A stretch of 8,826 nt of DNA from Bacillota bacterium. GTDB lineage: Bacteria; Bacillota; Desulfitobacteriia; Desulfitobacteriales; JAJXUE01. The stretch is from NCBI GenBank assembly GCA_021786555.1, contig JAJYNB010000423.1:1-8826 (forward strand), read 5' to 3'. The position numbers and the translations under genes were made by a program. Below are positions 7,701 to 8,826 of the stretch, piece by piece (positions within the stretch are counted from its first letter, which is position 1; the number at the start of each line of letters is the position of its first letter). Under the pieces are notes generated by a model. The model was not told the origin of the DNA and searched no databases. It saw only the letters and a list, made by a program, of their open reading frames with translations.

Positions 7701-8676
7701 CGCTTTTGACATTAAAATACTGGTTCGAACTGATAAAGTTCTGGTTGGAATCATACCAGTTTACTATCAGAGCCGCCCCGCCTGTAGTAGGACTTCCTAT
7801 GGGTACAGCCCTCAGATAGCCACTCAGGGTAAAGTCAGCCTTGGAACCTATACCTAACGATAGGTCAATGAAGTTGGTGCTAGTTTGACTGGCGTTGCTA
7901 TTTGACCCTGGGTTAATGTGCAGTACGTTACTTCCACCGAAAGGAGCGGTGCTATCATAGATCACTCCGTTAATGCTTCCTCCAGGTGTATAGGCTGTCC
8001 AGCTATCGGGCTGGTATCCTCCGCCGTTACTGGGAGAAAGATTCCCGTCAAAATTAAGTTTGTAGGTGGTATAGTCATCAGCCGGTAAGGGTTGACTATT
8101 GTTATAAGCACTTATAGCTGTGTCATTACGCCAGGTTGAAGAGAACCGGAAGTCGTCATATTGGGTATTACCCTGGTCAGTACCAGTGTCAGGCCTTGAC
8201 CCAATGCCTATTTGTGTGTCCAAAAACGAGCTCGGCAGTGATGGATTGCTGATAGTCCCTAACTTAACGCCATCAACGAATAGTGCCATCTCAGATGAAC
8301 TCCACCTTGCCGTAAAGCGGTGCCAACCTGCAGAAGGTGTGGTTATAGCGATATCGTTCGATGAGTTTCCATCGATTGAGAAGTGCATTTTCCCGTCAGT
8401 AGGATTGAAATACACCCCGTACCACCCGGAGGCGTAACTTCCTCCTATACTCCAGACTCTACGCCAGTAAGGTATTCCTGTTTGCCAAAAGGCAGGAACG
8501 TTAACCATAGCGTCCACCGTTCCTTGATTTGGTGTCACTATAGTCCCTACAGGAACAGACAAAACTTCAGGAGAACGGTTTACATTGGCAAAGCTTGTCG
8601 CGAAAGGCCTTTGCTCAACCTGTATTCCATCTACATTAAAGCTGCCGTTGTAGTTACCCAATACTTGTATATACAT
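4795..8676 (-). CDS. Rhs-A: lectin/CBM-decorated Rhs YD-repeat polymorphic toxin with Ntox44-like tip (5' end not resolved)
   Basis: There are 1293 codons from the first ATG, but the frame is open back to 8760 and the domain there (SWQRFSYTFSA) starts earlier, so ATG 8676 is internal to a module. Numbered from that ATG: end of a CBM-like module 1-30 (GIQVEQRPFATSF); a concanavalin/LamG-like lectin ~40-195 (WYGVYFNP, GWHRFTARWS, ALFVDGVKLG, DDFRF); two CBM-like modules ~205-370 and ~375-522 (VLHINPG, SYFDDIQFEKS, VKFDNIRFSPG); YD repeats ~525-1000; Rhs core ~1025-1113; then the tip. The YD/Rhs part is expected to form the cocoon that encloses the toxin. The usual DPxG after the core is DQSG here (1140-1143). 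The last ~140 residues show WFKNMVGNKKPWDLKQK, GNIHYGYVG, AAGYAQIRAGTS and DDPEDQGMIKWGI, which I recall as typical of polymorphic toxin type 44, predicted as an RNase-like toxin; activity is not certain. No signal peptide lies inside the window. Confidence 0.88.
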   Translation of the reverse strand: MYIQVLGNYNGSFNVDGIQVEQRPFATSFANVNRSPEVLSVPVGTIVTPNQGTVDAMVNVPAFWQTGIPYWRRVWSIGGSYASGWYGVYFNPTDGKMHFSIDGNSSNDIAITTPSAGWHRFTARWSSSEMALFVDGVKLGTISNPSLPSSFLDTQIGIGSRPDTGTDQGNTQYDDFRFSSTWRNDTAISAYNNSQPLPADDYTTYKLNFDGNLSPSNGGGYQPDSWTAYTPGGSINGVIYDSTAPFGGSNVLHINPGSNSNASQTSTNFIDLSLGIGSKADFTLSGYLRAVPIGSPTTGGAALIVNWYDSNQNFISSNQYFNVKSGPWQRYIATINQSLVPTGAKYAKIIAETNGTYDSYFDDIQFEKSLQARGYNFLDNSSFEKQSPEPSKWSTAGGYATIQNDTDSYSGSYDAQINQPSSGSSYFESQSVLPMVAGQSYTLTGFIKTGSITGGGGRFHVLVYNSSGTLTTEPTTSYVTTQNTVWTKYALSFQSPATGTAKVRLESTAIGLVKFDNIRFSPGNFVVTNQYDVNKNYVTGTTNQLGKTTGFSNDNYGQATSVTSPGGEKVQYSYDGQERLQTVTDNAGNVTSYTLDNNGNVLNFYLVSGTTTFDTTTFTYDSMNNLLSEKNGNNNLTQFTYDEDGRLTTRTNADGSNVSLSYDSAGRMNQTQLSNGPGYSFGYYPDGSIKSQNVTSGSTVTNQFTYDYDAVGNITSYTETDGTSNLAQLTNPTYSPMDQLTGFSLVYGSNSPITYGISYSNNGLTTSETVDGKSFSFNYDDGDNLISRINPNNTQDFYTYNEANQITTTQTVSVANDANGTTLSPKWTNQYFYDSDGRLVKITDGQGNVTATYTYNNGSEKLNRLTQANVTVPTSGGTVSYSFNYTYDPAGNILNMSVPSGTTTSSMTLQYDNTDNQIINNTDFGYDANGNMVKARLNGIEYTYTYDSANRLTSVVGGGKTTSYTYDGDGLRLSETVNGVTTNYHYFKGQLMYETVGSTITALYLRSPEGTLQGVRLYQNGTDNYYYYHYNAQGDVNVVTDANGNVYRQYFYDPYGNVIKVLDGSGNTVDINNDTGFNNAYTYRGYRYDPETGLYFLNARYYAAGIGRFLTKDSVFGTQKNPQTLNRYAYCEGDPVNSADQSGHGDIWDYYSMDKYGYDYAPENAPRIGNVPDITQKLTNMMKTNGKVASQHKGDLGWFKNMVGNKKPWDLKQKLVGAYVFQGQIVSAADIGNIHYGYVGKAAGFGDTLLLAAAGYAQIRAGTSKLQWVGSFFDDPEDQGMIKWGIQIYKDNN
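5337..5400 (-). repeat. 64-bp perfect direct repeat in Rhs core end, copy in Rhs-A
   Basis: This is the partner of 935-998 in the same orientation, and the wider ~90% identical block is 5337-5601. It sits just upstream (in transcription) of the point where the two Rhs genes become unrelated, as expected of the core/tip boundary at which polymorphic-toxin tips are exchanged. Confidence 0.9.
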
Positions 8677-8826
8677 ATTGGCGGTGCCCGTTTTTAACGC
8701 AGAAAAAGTATAACTAAACCTCTGCCAGCTTGTTGTAGCGGTCGGTATCGTAATCGGTGGTTACATTAACCCTTCTCAGCTTGCCATAAATATCCTTGAG
8801 CGGTATCGCCGTAATCTTACCATTGA
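8677..8826 (-). other. 5' edge of Rhs-A: reading-frame break or junction
   Basis: The Rhs-A frame continues upstream from ATG 8676 as ...PTATTSWQRFSYTFSALKTG and stays open to 8760, where it meets TAA (8763-8761). No usable start codon is present in that stretch. A second frame is open from the window edge (AAT at 8824) to TAG at 8716-8714, reading NGKITAIPLKDIYGKLRRVN and ending in KLAEV. Since the lectin-type module clearly begins before 8676, the true gene probably crosses from one frame to the other around 8740-8763, or it is joined there to unrelated sequence. I do not recognise the upstream peptide. Confidence 0.5.

Overview
The window is a polymorphic-toxin locus of the Rhs/YD-repeat class, and every supported gene lies on the minus strand. 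Transcription therefore runs from high to low coordinates. Reading 5'->3' the order is: (1) a long Rhs gene (Rhs-A, to 4795) whose 5' end is outside or broken near the window edge; (2) a small two-helix membrane protein (4743-4501); (3) about 310 bp of unassigned sequence; (4) a second Rhs module (Rhs-B, 4186-333) that has lost its 5' part and carries a -1 frameshift at about 1557-1561; (5) a pentapeptide-repeat protein starting at 313 and running off the left edge.

Both Rhs genes share the layout carbohydrate-binding-like modules, then YD repeats, then an Rhs-core end, then a unique C-terminal tip. Rhs-A also has a concanavalin/LamG-like lectin module at its N-terminal end. The core ends are about 90% identical over 265 bp (935-1199 and 5337-5601, ungapped) with a perfect 64-bp stretch. 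The sequences diverge abruptly just after the core, which is the classic core/tip boundary. Rhs-A ends in a tip resembling the polymorphic toxin type 44 (Ntox44) family. Rhs-B ends in a hydrophobic segment followed by a ParB-like toxin domain (DGNHR motif). Each tip is followed at once by a small gene with a strong Shine-Dalgarno sequence, which is the expected place for the cognate immunity gene. The candidates are the 80-aa membrane protein for the Ntox44-like tip and the pentapeptide-repeat protein for the ParB-like tip.

The reading I favour is one main Rhs toxin gene with a displaced ('orphan') Rhs tip module behind it. The orphan toxin cannot be expressed full length as it stands, because it has no ribosome binding site, lacks the N-terminal part and is frameshifted, yet its presumed immunity gene keeps a very good RBS. 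A single crossover in the 64-bp repeat would put the ParB-like tip in frame onto Rhs-A and would also delete the frameshift.

Organism: the GGAGGGG-type RBSs, moderate GC with AT-rich tips, and lectin/CBM-decorated Rhs proteins without visible type VI secretion genes suggest a Gram-positive bacterium, perhaps a spore-forming clostridium of the Peptococcaceae kind. This is inference only. No RNA genes, CRISPR arrays, insertion sequences or convincing terminators were found.
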